A DNA stretch of 32,840 bases, taken from Thermoanaerobaculia bacterium. GTDB lineage: Bacteria > Acidobacteriota > Thermoanaerobaculia > Multivoradales > JAGPDF01. The notes under the pieces are model-generated. The model saw only the letters and a list, made by a program, of their open reading frames with translations, made no database searches and was not told where the DNA came from. A program made the position numbers and the translations under genes. Numbering within the stretch: position 1 is the stretch's first letter; every line of letters begins with the position of its first letter. Of the stretch, positions 1 to 7,997 are shown one piece after another. The stretch covers positions 1 to 32,840 of the forward strand of contig JAGPDF010000051.1 of NCBI GenBank assembly GCA_018057705.1. Reading direction: 5' to 3'.

Positions 1-24
1 ACGACGAACGAGCGGTTGAGACAT
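1..24 (-). CDS. 5' end of an unknown gene running off the left edge
   Basis: Only eight codons are inside the window, reading MSQPLVRR. The start is supported by a strong ribosome binding site, AAGGAG on the minus strand at about 31-36, placed correctly before the ATG at 22-24. The gene lies downstream of the MscS channel gene on the same strand, about 120 bp away, so it may be the next member of the same minus-strand run or have its own promoter in 25-144. Nothing can be said about function from this fragment. Confidence 0.55.
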
Positions 25-144
25 TGCGATCTCCTTGGCAGGTTCCCTGTTCTCTAGTACCGCGTTTCCTTGGGGAGGAGGACAGGCCTGTGGGGGAAGG
101 TCGACGGCGCGCGGCGAGGCGACCTCAGCGCACCCAGGTGCGCG

Positions 145-1308
145 TCAGCGGGGGCCTCCCGGCCCGCTGTCGGGGCCCGCTGGCTTGTCGGATTCCTGGC
201 GCGCCGTCTCCTCGCGGCCCGGAGGATCGACCTCCTCGAGGGCGTCGTTGGACGCGAGGCGCGCTCGTTCGTCGGCGTCCAGATCGGCCACCTCCGCGGC
301 AGCTCGCGATCTCCGCGCCGGGTCTCGCGGCGGCTCGTGCGGTCGGCCTGGGATCGGAGCCAGGGGGGCGGGTGGATCCACGGCAGCCAGGTCCGGATCC
401 TGGGCCTGGCTGCGCACCCAGACCCGCGCCGCCTCCTGGTCGAGACCAAAGACCGAACGCAGGTGCAGGTCGCGTTGCGGAAACGGCACCTCCAGACCGT
501 GGCTGCGGAGAGCCGTTTCGAGTGCCCAGAAGTACGCAGCTTTCACTGCACTCGGGCGTTTGGTCGCTTCCGGGGTGAGCCACACCACCAGCTCGAAGTT
601 GAGACTGCTGTCGCCAAAGCCCACCAGCCACACTCGTGGGCGGCGCGGCCCATCCTGGGCGAGAGTGAAAGGAACCTCGGCGGCAGCTTCGAGGGCCGCC
701 TTCTTGACCAGCTCCTTATCGCTGCCGTAAGCGATCCCGAACGGAATGCGGATACGCCGGGAAAGATCGCTGAGGGTCCAGTTCACCACCCGGCCGGTGA
801 CGAACTCCGAGTTCGGTACCAGGATGTCGACGTTGTCGTTGGTCGAGATCAGCGTCGAACGGATATTGATGTCACGGACCTCGCCGTGCAGGCCCGAAGA
901 AAGCTCTACGAAGTCGCCCACCCGCAAGGAGCGCTCGAAGAGCAGGATGATCCCCGAGACGAAGTTGCTGAAGATCGCCTGCAGTCCGAACCCGAGGCCC
1001 ACTCCGATGGCACCCGCCAGCATTGCGAAGCGGCTGGTCTCGATCCCGAGAAAGCCCAGCGCGATCATGAATCCGATGCCGTAGAGAGCATAGGAGGCGA
1101 GTCGCGACAGGGTGTAGAAGGCGGCCCGGCCGGCGGCCTCGCGCGACGCCGCGCGCTGTGCGAGCGAGCGGCGCATCAGCAGCGCGAGCACCCAGACCGC
1201 GACGAGCGAGAGGGCGGCGCCGATCAGCCCGCCGACCGAAACCTGAAACCCACCAAAGGTGAGGCTGTAGTCCGCCACCGATTGCGCCTGATCGCGTGCC
1301 GAGTCCAT
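145..1308 (-). CDS. MscS-family mechanosensitive ion channel
   Basis: The 387-residue protein is a small-conductance mechanosensitive channel of the inner membrane, the family that opens under membrane tension on hypo-osmotic shock. Three membrane segments are visible at about 25-47, 67-90 and 93-124. The third is the glycine/alanine-rich pore helix (LAGAIGVGLGFGLQAI) followed by the hallmark 'FSNFVSGIILLFERSLRVGD' and the beta domain through 'ILVPNSEFVTGRVVNW'. The C-terminal 90 residues are acidic, proline-rich and probably disordered, longer than minimal MscS. The ATG has a GGGAG ribosome binding site five bases upstream. It follows the small unknown gene at 1344 with a 35-bp gap, so the two are probably co-transcribed. 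The precise gating subtype cannot be told. Confidence 0.93.
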   Translation of the reverse strand: MDSARDQAQSVADYSLTFGGFQVSVGGLIGAALSLVAVWVLALLMRRSLAQRAASREAAGRAAFYTLSRLASYALYGIGFMIALGFLGIETSRFAMLAGAIGVGLGFGLQAIFSNFVSGIILLFERSLRVGDFVELSSGLHGEVRDINIRSTLISTNDNVDILVPNSEFVTGRVVNWTLSDLSRRIRIPFGIAYGSDKELVKKAALEAAAEVPFTLAQDGPRRPRVWLVGFGDSSLNFELVVWLTPEATKRPSAVKAAYFWALETALRSHGLEVPFPQRDLHLRSVFGLDQEAARVWVRSQAQDPDLAAVDPPAPLAPIPGRPHEPPRDPARRSRAAAEVADLDADERARLASNDALEEVDPPGREETARQESDKPAGPDSGPGGPR

Positions 1309-1343
1309 GAGGCTCCCTTCGATTCCAGCTATTGGGCTGATCC

Positions 1344-1628
1344 CTAACGGTCGTTGCGTACCCAGACTTCCAGCCGGGGGGCCGAACCCTCGTACTGGGG
1401 GAATTCGGCTTCGAGCCGGTGCTGCCCGGTGAGCAGCTCGACCAGCGCGACGTCCAGCTCGCGCATGCCGCTGGTGCCGACGGCACCGCGGAAGTAGCGC
1501 TCGTTCTGTCTGAGGAGCCTCTTCGGAATGTGCTGGCGGAGGACGACCGCAGGCGGCGCGGCGCGGAGGCGGCGGATGTCGGCGCGCGTGATCGCGGCTG
1601 GGTTCGGCGATCCTCGGCGGCCGATCAT
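1344..1628 (-). CDS. small hypothetical protein coupled to the FAD oxidoreductase
   Basis: This encodes a 94-residue basic protein that I do not recognise. It has no signal peptide or membrane segment. Its reality is supported by an ATGA overlap with the stop codon of the upstream FAD oxidoreductase gene, a typical sign of translational coupling, and by its position between two convincing genes on the same strand. The C-terminal part (from about residue 55, RELDVALVELLTGQHRLEAEF) looks like a compact folded segment. It might be an accessory protein of the oxidoreductase, but that rests on position alone. Confidence 0.6.
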   Translation of the reverse strand: MIGRRGSPNPAAITRADIRRLRAAPPAVVLRQHIPKRLLRQNERYFRGAVGTSGMRELDVALVELLTGQHRLEAEFPQYEGSAPRLEVWVRNDR

Positions 1629-2836
1629 GTTTCGAACTCGAAGAGCGCGGCGTCCGCGTCGGTCGCGCCGGTGAGGTTGGCGCGCACGATCTCGGCGGCG
1701 ATGCGCGAGAAGGTGATCCCGTTGCCGCCGTAGCCCATCACGGCGTGCACGCGTGGTTTCTGAGGGAGCTTGCCGATGAACGGCAGCCCCGTGCGCGTCG
1801 TGCCGAACGCCCCGGTCCAGGCAAACTCGGGCCGCGCGTCGACCGACGGGAAGAGGCGCGCGAGCTTCGCCTGAAGTCGCGCGCTCTTCGCCGGGATCAG
1901 GGCGTCACGCGCCTGATCGTCGGCGAACTCCTCGTCCTCGCCGCCGCAGAGGATGCGGCCGTCACCGGTCGTGCGCAGGTAGAGGTAGGGGTCCGAGGAC
2001 TCCCAGATCAGCGTCTCTTCCGGCCACAGCGCGCGCGGCTGCGGGCGCGTGGCGATCGCCCAGGTCGAGATCACCGCGTGCGCCGTCGCGGGGACGAGGT
2101 CCGTCAGTTCGTAGCCGGTCGCGAGGACGACGTGGGCGGCCGAGACGACCGGTCCGTCCGCGGTCGCAACCGTCACGCGGTCGCGACCTACTTCGATGGC
2201 GGTGGCCTTCGCCGGAGCGTGGCATCGGGCGCCGCCCTCGATGGCGCGCAACAGGAGGCCGGCGGTGAGCTGCCGCGGGTCGAGCGCGAGATTCCCGGGG
2301 CTCAAGATGGCCCCGGCGCGGGCGATACCGAAGCGCTCCCGCAGTCCTCCGCGCGTGAGGTACTCGGCGTAGAGCCCGGCGGCGCGTCGTGCCTCGGCCT
2401 CGGCGCGAAGTCCGCTCGCCCCGAGGTCGTTGCCGGCGAGCAGGAGTGAGCTCCGTTCGACCTTGCCGCAGGAGATGCCGAGCTCGTCGATCCGCGCCGA
2501 GAGATTCGCGACCGCGAGACGCGAGCGTCGCCAGGCCTGCTCCGAGCGCCCGCGGCCGAGGCTGCGGGTCAGCCGCGTCAGGGGCATATCGATCTCATGT
2601 TGCACGAGCGCCGTGGAGGCCGGCGTCGACCCGAGCAGAGGACCGCGCCGGTCGAGCACGATCACCCGGAACCCAGCCTCCGTCAGCGACTCGGCGACCA
2701 TCGCGCCGCTCACCCCCATGCCGACCACGAGCACATCTGTGCGCGCATCGCGCCGGAGGCGCGAGCAGGACACGGAGGGCGCGCGGTAGGCCATCCAGAC
2801 CGGGCGCCCGGTACGCAGATCGAGGGTGCGCTTCAT
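1625..2836 (-). CDS. FAD-dependent oxidoreductase (DAO family)
   Basis: This 403-residue protein belongs to the D-amino-acid-oxidase/glycine-oxidase type of FAD enzymes, which oxidise amines or amino acids. A dinucleotide-binding strand-turn-helix is at 34-62 (VLVVGMGVSGAMVAES, GxGxxG, ending in VIVLDRR). The C-terminal FAD contact 'GYGGNGITFSRIAAEIV' lies near residue 370. The substrate cannot be deduced. The first ATG (2836) has no ribosome binding site and is itself part of an octamer tandem array, so a start at the in-frame ATG about 14 codons later is possible. An amino-terminal extension of about 30 residues before the Rossmann strand is unusual and partly matches that uncertainty. It is coupled to the small gene downstream by an ATGA overlap. 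Confidence 0.85.
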   Translation of the reverse strand: MKRTLDLRTGRPVWMAYRAPSVSCSRLRRDARTDVLVVGMGVSGAMVAESLTEAGFRVIVLDRRGPLLGSTPASTALVQHEIDMPLTRLTRSLGRGRSEQAWRRSRLAVANLSARIDELGISCGKVERSSLLLAGNDLGASGLRAEAEARRAAGLYAEYLTRGGLRERFGIARAGAILSPGNLALDPRQLTAGLLLRAIEGGARCHAPAKATAIEVGRDRVTVATADGPVVSAAHVVLATGYELTDLVPATAHAVISTWAIATRPQPRALWPEETLIWESSDPYLYLRTTGDGRILCGGEDEEFADDQARDALIPAKSARLQAKLARLFPSVDARPEFAWTGAFGTTRTGLPFIGKLPQKPRVHAVMGYGGNGITFSRIAAEIVRANLTGATDADAALFEFET

Positions 2837-2837
2837 C

Positions 2838-2901
2838 GGGTCATCGGGTCATCGAGTCATTGGGTCATGGGGGCATGGGGTGATGGAGTCGTGGCGTCGC
2901 G
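2838..2901 (+). repeat. decaying octamer tandem repeat at a start codon
   Basis: About eight copies of an 8-bp unit, consensus GGGTCATC on the plus strand, run from the start codon of the FAD oxidoreductase gene into the 77-bp gap before the phospholipase gene. The first two copies are identical and later copies drift (GAGTCATT, GGGTCATG, GGGGCATG, GGGTGATG, GAGTCGTG). On the coding (minus) strand several units hold an ATGA, so alternative start codons recur every eight bases, each in a different frame. Confidence 0.8.
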
Positions 2902-2912
2902 GACCGACACAC

Positions 2913-4193
2913 TCAAAGGTGCGACTTGATGGGCAGAATGAGTGTTTCGGCGATCCGTTCCCGGAGCGGCCGGTCCCGCCACATCGCGTAGGTGAAAGCG
3001 GTCGCGTCGCGGAGGTCGAGCTCGAACACGGAGGTCATCTGCTCGGCGAAGGGAACGTCGAACACATTGAGACTGGCTTCGTCGTTGAGCCGGAACGAGC
3101 GATAGTCGAAGTTCGTCGAACCCACCGAGACGAGCGCGGTGTCGACGACGAGCATCTTCGTGTGCATCATCGTCGGCTGGTAGAGATGGATCTCCACCCC
3201 CTCGCGCAGGAGCGGCCCCCACTCGCTTTTCGACGCGATGCGTACGGTCTCCGAGTCGATGTGCGGCCCCGGCAGGAGGACCCGCACGCGCACGCCGCGG
3301 CGCCGCGCTTCGATCAGAGCCTCGATCAGCAGCTCGTCCGGGACGAAGTAGGCCGCCGCGAGATCGATGGTCGTGGCGGCGGAGGCCACCGCCATCAGAT
3401 ACATGAGGTGCATGCTCTCGCTGCCGCCCGCTGGGGAGGCGATGAACAATTGCGCCTGCATCGTGCCGGACGGCTGAAGCTCGGGAAAGTACGCCGGACC
3501 GCGCAGCACCCGGCCGGTCATCTTCATCCAGTTGTCGTTGAACGCGGCCTGGAAGTGCGCCACGACGGGGCCGTCGACGCGGAAGTGCGAGTCTCGCCAG
3601 TGCTCCGGGTCCTCGGCCTGCCCGCCCCACTGGTCGGCGATGCCGACGCCACCGGTGAACGCAATGCGTCCGTCCACGATCAGCAGTTTTCGGTGCGTCC
3701 GATTGTTGAATCGCCCGAGGTTGTACCAGCGCAGCGGTCGATAGCGTTCGATCTCCACGCCAGCCGTCGTCATCTCGTCCACCAGGGCCTGATCCAGCTT
3801 CACGCTGCCCGCCCAGTCGATCGTGACGTGCACCGGAACCCCCGCGCGGGCGCGTTCCGCGAGCGCCGCCGAGAACTCCTTGCCGATCGCGCCGGACCAG
3901 TAGATGTAGGTCTCGAAGGTGACCGAGTGGCGGGCCGATCGGATGGCGGCGAGCATCGCCGGAAAGATCTCCGCCCCGTTCTGAAGCGCAGTCACCTGAT
4001 TGCCCTGAGTGATCGTCGGGCCGAGCATCACGGACATCTCGCGGTGGAACTGCGGATCGGTGACGGCGAAGCGATGCGTCAGACGGCGCGAGACGGTCTT
4101 GTCGGAGCGTCCGAGACTCATCGCCAAGAACACCACGATCGCGGTGATCAGGCTCGCGAGTGCAACCAACCAGAACGTGGTGTGCCGGATCAC
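2913..4193 (-). CDS. cardiolipin synthase-like phospholipase D family protein
   Basis: The 426-residue protein carries two phospholipase D catalytic HKD motifs, H167-K169-D174 (THRKLLIVDGRIAFTGG) and H344-K346-D351 (MHTKMLVVDTALVSVGSTNFD, split here only by position), as in bacterial cardiolipin synthases. These condense two phosphatidylglycerols, or PG with PE, at the inner membrane. One N-terminal membrane segment lies at about 6-28, resembling the single-anchor ClsB/ClsC-like architecture more than the two-helix ClsA type. The start codon is GTG at 4193, chosen because AAAGGAG lies nine bases upstream. Both active sites look intact. Exact substrate preference is not visible. Confidence 0.88.
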   Translation of the reverse strand: MIRHTTFWLVALASLITAIVVFLAMSLGRSDKTVSRRLTHRFAVTDPQFHREMSVMLGPTITQGNQVTALQNGAEIFPAMLAAIRSARHSVTFETYIYWSGAIGKEFSAALAERARAGVPVHVTIDWAGSVKLDQALVDEMTTAGVEIERYRPLRWYNLGRFNNRTHRKLLIVDGRIAFTGGVGIADQWGGQAEDPEHWRDSHFRVDGPVVAHFQAAFNDNWMKMTGRVLRGPAYFPELQPSGTMQAQLFIASPAGGSESMHLMYLMAVASAATTIDLAAAYFVPDELLIEALIEARRRGVRVRVLLPGPHIDSETVRIASKSEWGPLLREGVEIHLYQPTMMHTKMLVVDTALVSVGSTNFDYRSFRLNDEASLNVFDVPFAEQMTSVFELDLRDATAFTYAMWRDRPLRERIAETLILPIKSHL

Positions 4194-4196
4194 GGC

Positions 4197-4208
4197 AAGG
4201 AGCTCCTT
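4197..4208. promoter_or_regulatory. palindrome over the ribosome binding site of the phospholipase gene
   Basis: AAGGAGCTCCTT is a perfect 12-bp palindrome that contains the ribosome binding site of the minus-strand phospholipase D gene. In RNA it could not form a hairpin with a proper loop, so a protein site or chance are the alternatives. Confidence 0.3.
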
Positions 4209-4645
4209 TCACTCATCTGGAAGGTCGCTCGTCCGTCCGCCTTCGAGCCACGGTCGTAAGGCTTCGGAATCGGCTCGAGGGGAGCGGTACCGTGTTCGAA
4301 GAGTTCATGGTCCCGCCCTCCTCAGGTTCTAGTCCCGAGGCAGATCTGACCCGCTTCCAGGGTCTGCAAGAGCTCGAAGACGGAACGACTTCGGAGGTTC
4401 CGGAGAGCTTCGAAACCGCCACTGCTGGCACCGCGCGGGCGCCGCGGCTGCCGGGCGACACCGCGGCCACTCGCACCAGCACAAGGTAGCCCTTGCCCCC
4501 GCCGACCGCCAAGAGCACTAACTACTGGAGTTTCTGGCGCGACCTGAGTAACAACTACCCTTTCCATCCGCCGGCGTCCAGGGTGCCCCCTCCTGACAGT
4601 GGACCGCCCGCCCTCTGCACCGACTTGTCGCCCTGGGCCGCGATT
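4209..4645. other. intergenic region with no convincing gene
   Basis: This region lies between two divergent genes. It has short open frames on both strands, including a 101-codon minus frame, but none has a ribosome binding site, domain or neighbour support. The promoters of the phospholipase gene (minus) and the exported protein gene (plus) must lie here, but I see no hexamer pair good enough to name. Confidence 0.4.
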
Positions 4646-4665
4646 TCCCGTTCCCTTGAACGGGA
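4646..4665. promoter_or_regulatory. 8-bp inverted repeat ahead of the exported protein gene
   Basis: TCCCGTTC and GAACGGGA form a perfect 8-bp inverted repeat with a 4-base spacer, 22 bp upstream of the ATG at 4688. It could be an operator or a stem-loop in the 5' leader. Confidence 0.45.
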
Positions 4666-4687
4666 CCACTCTCGAAAGGAGTCCGCC

Positions 4688-5221
4688 ATGCCCGAAAACG
4701 CCCTCGACCGTTCCCCGCTTTGCTTCGCCCTCGCAGCCCTCCTCGTCGTCAGCGCTTCGACCGGAGCCTTCGCCCAGACGCCCGCTTCACCAGCCTCTGC
4801 CGGGAAGGCGCAGGGCCAACTCAGCCTGGCCGGGAAGACCGTACCCTTGAAGGTTGCCAATGCCATCGCGTTGACCGACCACGAGGGCAAGCCCTATACG
4901 CTCGTGCTGTTGACCGAGGCACCGATCGACCTCGCGAGCGTCGTCGCCTCACCGGATCCCCTGACGACGCTGCTCAACTTTGCACCCGTCAACGCGGTAA
5001 CGCACGCCAAGGTCTTCGTCGACGACGTGCGGGTCTACATCAATGCCCACAGCGCTGGCGACAGCGGCCAGTATCTCGCGACGCGGAAATTCGGCCTCGA
5101 AGCAAAGGTCTCCGGTGGCGGAACGAAGCCGCTCGAGGGCAGCTTGCGGTCGACGGACCCCGAAATGTCCGTGCAGATCGAAGTCACTTTCAAGGCGGAC
5201 CTCATCAAGCCCGGCAGTTGA
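4688..5221 (+). CDS. small exported protein of unknown function
   Basis: The start at ATG 4688 is preferred over the longer open frame because AAAGGAG lies six bases upstream and a clean signal peptide begins there. The peptide has a hydrophobic core at about 11-25 and likely cleavage after 'GAFA', near residue 29. The mature part of about 148 residues is rich in beta-strand-like segments (QLSLAGKTVPLKVANAIAL, PYTLVLLTEAPIDL, AKVFVDDVRVYINAHS). I do not recognise a family. It probably acts in the periplasm or is secreted. It is convergent with the kinase gene, which ends 110 bp further on. Confidence 0.75.
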   Translation: MPENALDRSPLCFALAALLVVSASTGAFAQTPASPASAGKAQGQLSLAGKTVPLKVANAIALTDHEGKPYTLVLLTEAPIDLASVVASPDPLTTLLNFAPVNAVTHAKVFVDDVRVYINAHSAGDSGQYLATRKFGLEAKVSGGGTKPLEGSLRSTDPEMSVQIEVTFKADLIKPGS

Positions 5222-5331
5222 GACACAAGATCGCCCGAGCGGATGCCCTTGGAGCCACCGCAGCGCTCCGGTAGACGACCTTCAGGCCTTCACTTCAGAC
5301 AGGCGGGGATGGAGGTCGGCCGCGCCGAAGC

Positions 5332-6759
5332 TCAGGCGCCGAGGAGAGCTCGCCGGAAGGCGGCGCGGCCCTGTTCGTCGGGGATGTTCATCTCGAGGAG
5401 GGCCACCAGGTCGCCAAGGCTGCGGGCGTGCCGGTTCCGCCGCACCAGCACGCGCGCCAGCGGTCCGATTCGCCGCGCGAGCTCGGCTTCGACCCGCGCG
5501 AGCGCCTCGTCCTGGAGCGGCCCCTGCGATTTCGTCCCAGCCCCGCTCAGGGCGTTCGACACCGGCGCGGAGACCGTCGAAATGGCGCCGCCACCCGCCA
5601 TGCATCGGGCGCGGAAGCTCTCGCGGCCCGGTCCGGGCGGAACCTGCTTCGCGAGCTCGTCGCAGAGCACGGTGAGCGACGGCGAGGTCGATGCCGTGCG
5701 ACGCACGAGCACTTTCGCCATCGGGCCGATCTGCGCCGAAAGGTGCTCCTCGATGCGCCGGAGGATTCCCGAGTCGAAGGTCGCCGGGGTGGCCGAGGTT
5801 CTCGCCCCTTCGGCAGCCGCGCCGGAACGCGACGCCTGCCCACCCCCGAAGCTCGGCAGCTGGAACTCGCTCGACACCAGCGTCGCTGTCGGCTCCTGCG
5901 CCTCCGGGGCGGCGCCCGTCTGGAGGCGGTAGAGGTCGATGTCGAGGCTCGTGACATCCGGGTAGCGCTCGTCGCGGTCGCGCGCCATCATCTTGCGCAG
6001 CACGAGGCAGCAACCTTCCGAGATCGACGGCTCGAAGTTGCGCGGATCGGGGAACGGCTCCACGAGATGCATCGACATCACGTGCGGGCCGGACGAACCC
6101 TGGAAAGGAACGCGTCCCGTCAGCAAGTGGTAGAGCGTCGCGCCCAGCGAATAGATGTCGGCGCGTCCATCGATATCGCGCTGGCCCAGGACCTGCTCCG
6201 GTGCGATGTAGTTCGGCGTCCCGATCGCCGTTCCGGTCTGGGTCATCGAAGTCTCTTCGCCCATCTGCTTGGCGATTCCGAGGTCGACGAGCTTCACTTC
6301 CCCCAAGCGGGTCAGGATGACGTTGTCGGGTTTGATGTCGCGGTGCACGAGGCCCTGGGCGTGCGCGACGGAGAGTGCGCGACAGATGTAGCGCACGATC
6401 GTGATCGCTTCATTCTCGCTCCAGCGCCCATTGGCCTTCAGGTAGTGCCCGAGGGAAAGGCCGTCGAGCAGTTCCATCGCCAGGTAGTAGACGTCCTGGA
6501 CGGCGCCGAAAGCGAAAACCTGCACGATGTTCGGATGATTGAGACGAGCTACGGCGCGTGCCTCCTTGAGGAAGCGCTCCACGAAGCTCGGTTCGTAGCC
6601 GAGTTCCGGCGAGAGCGTCTTCAGGGCGACCAGTCTGTCCAGCATCTTCTCTCTCGCCCGGTAGACGTTTCCCATCCCCCCCACCCCGAGGAGGTCGAGA
6701 ATCTGGTAGTCGCCGAACCAGCTTCCCGGTGCGAGCGGGTCGTGCGGGCTTGCGCTCAC
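5332..6759 (-). CDS. Ser/Thr protein kinase with two C-terminal IGP repeats
   Basis: This 475-residue Hanks-type kinase is apparently cytosolic, with no membrane segment. Visible elements are the glycine loop (GVGGMGNVY, 25-33), lysine K47, helix-C glutamate E67, the catalytic loop HRDIKPDN (139-146) and the APE region (YIAPEQ, about 184-189). The metal-binding 'DFG' reads DLG at 159-161, a tolerated variant. After a linker rich in Ala/Ser/Gly, two related segments of about 55 residues occur (331-388 and 418-474), each with 'IGPxAKVLVRR' or 'IGPLARVLVRR', a helical module I have seen mainly attached to such kinases. The start is GTG at 6759, four bases after the stop of the heme-sensor gene, so the two are one operon and probably one signalling unit. 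Confidence 0.92.
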   Translation of the reverse strand: MSASPHDPLAPGSWFGDYQILDLLGVGGMGNVYRAREKMLDRLVALKTLSPELGYEPSFVERFLKEARAVARLNHPNIVQVFAFGAVQDVYYLAMELLDGLSLGHYLKANGRWSENEAITIVRYICRALSVAHAQGLVHRDIKPDNVILTRLGEVKLVDLGIAKQMGEETSMTQTGTAIGTPNYIAPEQVLGQRDIDGRADIYSLGATLYHLLTGRVPFQGSSGPHVMSMHLVEPFPDPRNFEPSISEGCCLVLRKMMARDRDERYPDVTSLDIDLYRLQTGAAPEAQEPTATLVSSEFQLPSFGGGQASRSGAAAEGARTSATPATFDSGILRRIEEHLSAQIGPMAKVLVRRTASTSPSLTVLCDELAKQVPPGPGRESFRARCMAGGGAISTVSAPVSNALSGAGTKSQGPLQDEALARVEAELARRIGPLARVLVRRNRHARSLGDLVALLEMNIPDEQGRAAFRRALLGA

Positions 6760-6763
6760 CGAA

Positions 6764-7639
6764 TCAGGATTCCTCGAGCATGCTCATGGCTTTGGCGAGG
6801 CTGATGCGCATCCGCTGGAACGAGCTCGCGAGCACCGCCACCTCGTCGCGTCCGGCAATCGCCACTTCCGGAGTGTCGAAGTCGCCGGTGCTCACCCTGT
6901 CGGCCATTGCCGACAGGCGACGCAGAGGCCGGATGACGACCGCCCAGAGGAGCAGATTGAGGATCAGCATGATCAACAGGAAGATCCCGACCAGCGAGAC
7001 GAGCAGCGTGCGAAACGCCAACCGGGCCGTCGCCATCGGGACCGACGTCGGCACCGAGACGATCTGCGCGCCGATCACCTCGTTGAGCTTCCAGCCGAAG
7101 CCGGCGTTGGGGCCGTACATCCGAACGACGGAGGCGGGCGAGGTTTCGGGACTGGTATGGCAGGAGAGGCAGGCCGGGTCGGTGATCCGGATCGGGCGTC
7201 CAAGGTAGAGCGAGCGCCCGAGGGCGCCGTCGCGCTGGCCGACGATCTCCTTCAATTCGGCGTTGTCTCGAAAGGCATGGATCACGTCAGCCTCCCAATC
7301 GACCGCGCGGTCGCGCGGGTTGGTGGGGTTGAGCGTCGCCTCCTTGTAGGAGTATTCGGGATGGCTCTCGCGAACGTAGTTGAAGATCTCGGTCGCCGAA
7401 TAGGCCGGGACCGACTGCGGGATGAAGTTCTCTGCCAGCATCGGCTTGAGCAGCGGACTGATCTGCTTGCTCGTGTAGGTGCGGGTCGCCAGAGCCGTCT
7501 GCATCAGGATCCCGGCGTTCTCCAGAACCTGTTGCTGAGCGTTTCTCTCCATCGCGCTGCGCGCGAAAAACGTGGCCGGAACAAGCGCCGCCGTGAACAC
7601 CGCGAGCAGGATGAGATTGAACTTCGCGAACAGAGACAT
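6764..7639 (-). CDS. membrane heme-c sensor (Tll0287/DUF3365-like) with HAMP domain
   Basis: The 291-residue protein has membrane segments at about 6-28 and 207-235 enclosing a periplasmic domain. That domain carries one c-type heme motif, CLSCH at 157-161, within 'DPACLSCHTSPETSP', the pattern of Tll0287-like sensor domains. A cytoplasmic HAMP domain follows (about 232-285) and the protein then ends without kinase or methyl-accepting domain. A HAMP relay with no output domain suggests that the partner is the kinase encoded four bases downstream. A redox, NO or small-ligand signal at the periplasmic heme is plausible but is inference. Start ATG 7639; a TTGGGG-17-TAGAAT promoter lies upstream. 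Confidence 0.85.
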   Translation of the reverse strand: MSLFAKFNLILLAVFTAALVPATFFARSAMERNAQQQVLENAGILMQTALATRTYTSKQISPLLKPMLAENFIPQSVPAYSATEIFNYVRESHPEYSYKEATLNPTNPRDRAVDWEADVIHAFRDNAELKEIVGQRDGALGRSLYLGRPIRITDPACLSCHTSPETSPASVVRMYGPNAGFGWKLNEVIGAQIVSVPTSVPMATARLAFRTLLVSLVGIFLLIMLILNLLLWAVVIRPLRRLSAMADRVSTGDFDTPEVAIAGRDEVAVLASSFQRMRISLAKAMSMLEES

Positions 7640-7669
7640 CGCACGGCCCCCAATTGGTAGTGGCCCGCC

Positions 7670-7698
7670 ATTCTAGCCGCGAACGGCCGGGGCCCCAA
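7670..7698 (-). promoter_or_regulatory. putative sigma-70-type promoter of the heme sensor-kinase operon
   Basis: On the minus strand TTGGGG (7693-7698) and TAGAAT (7670-7675) are separated by exactly 17 bp, placing the transcription start about 25 bases before the ATG at 7639. The -10 matches five of six consensus bases, the -35 only three. Confidence 0.45.
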
Positions 7699-7997
7699 GC
7701 CCGCCCGATCGGTAGCCAAGCGAGGCACGGCCGAACCTGATTTCCCCAGATTCAGAGGGCAGATCCGGCACCCTTTGCGCCGAGAGTTCGCACTTCCGAA
7801 GGGCGCCTGACCTGCCCCGCACGGGTGCTGGCCGCGACCCTGCCTCACTTCGTCCAGCGTCTACGTCACGCGTGCTTTCGACCCCGCCTTCCTCTTCGCC
7901 CGCGGTTTCGAGGAGGACGTCCCGGCGAGCTGTTCTGCGATCGTGCCCTGAGCAGGCAGGATGTCGTCTTTCGTTGCCGGATCCCGATTCCAGGGGC
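7699..7997. other. upstream region of the propeller gene, no gene seen
   Basis: This roughly 300-bp stretch lies between divergent genes. The open frame of the propeller protein extends back into it, but the codons before 7998 lack signal-peptide character. I see no RNA gene or hairpin here. Confidence 0.4.

Noticed and set aside
70-1347. 425-codon plus-strand open frame across the MscS gene
   Set aside because: It is the antisense shadow of a well-supported channel gene in high-GC DNA and has no domain, signal or ribosome site.
2857-4212. 451-codon minus-strand frame alongside the phospholipase gene
   Set aside because: It is a shifted frame on the same strand; both HKD motifs and the membrane segment are in the 2913-4193 frame.
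4213-4518. 101-codon minus-strand gene upstream of the phospholipase gene
   Set aside because: No ribosome site, low-complexity Ser/Arg/Val composition and no recognisable feature; intergenic DNA is the better reading.
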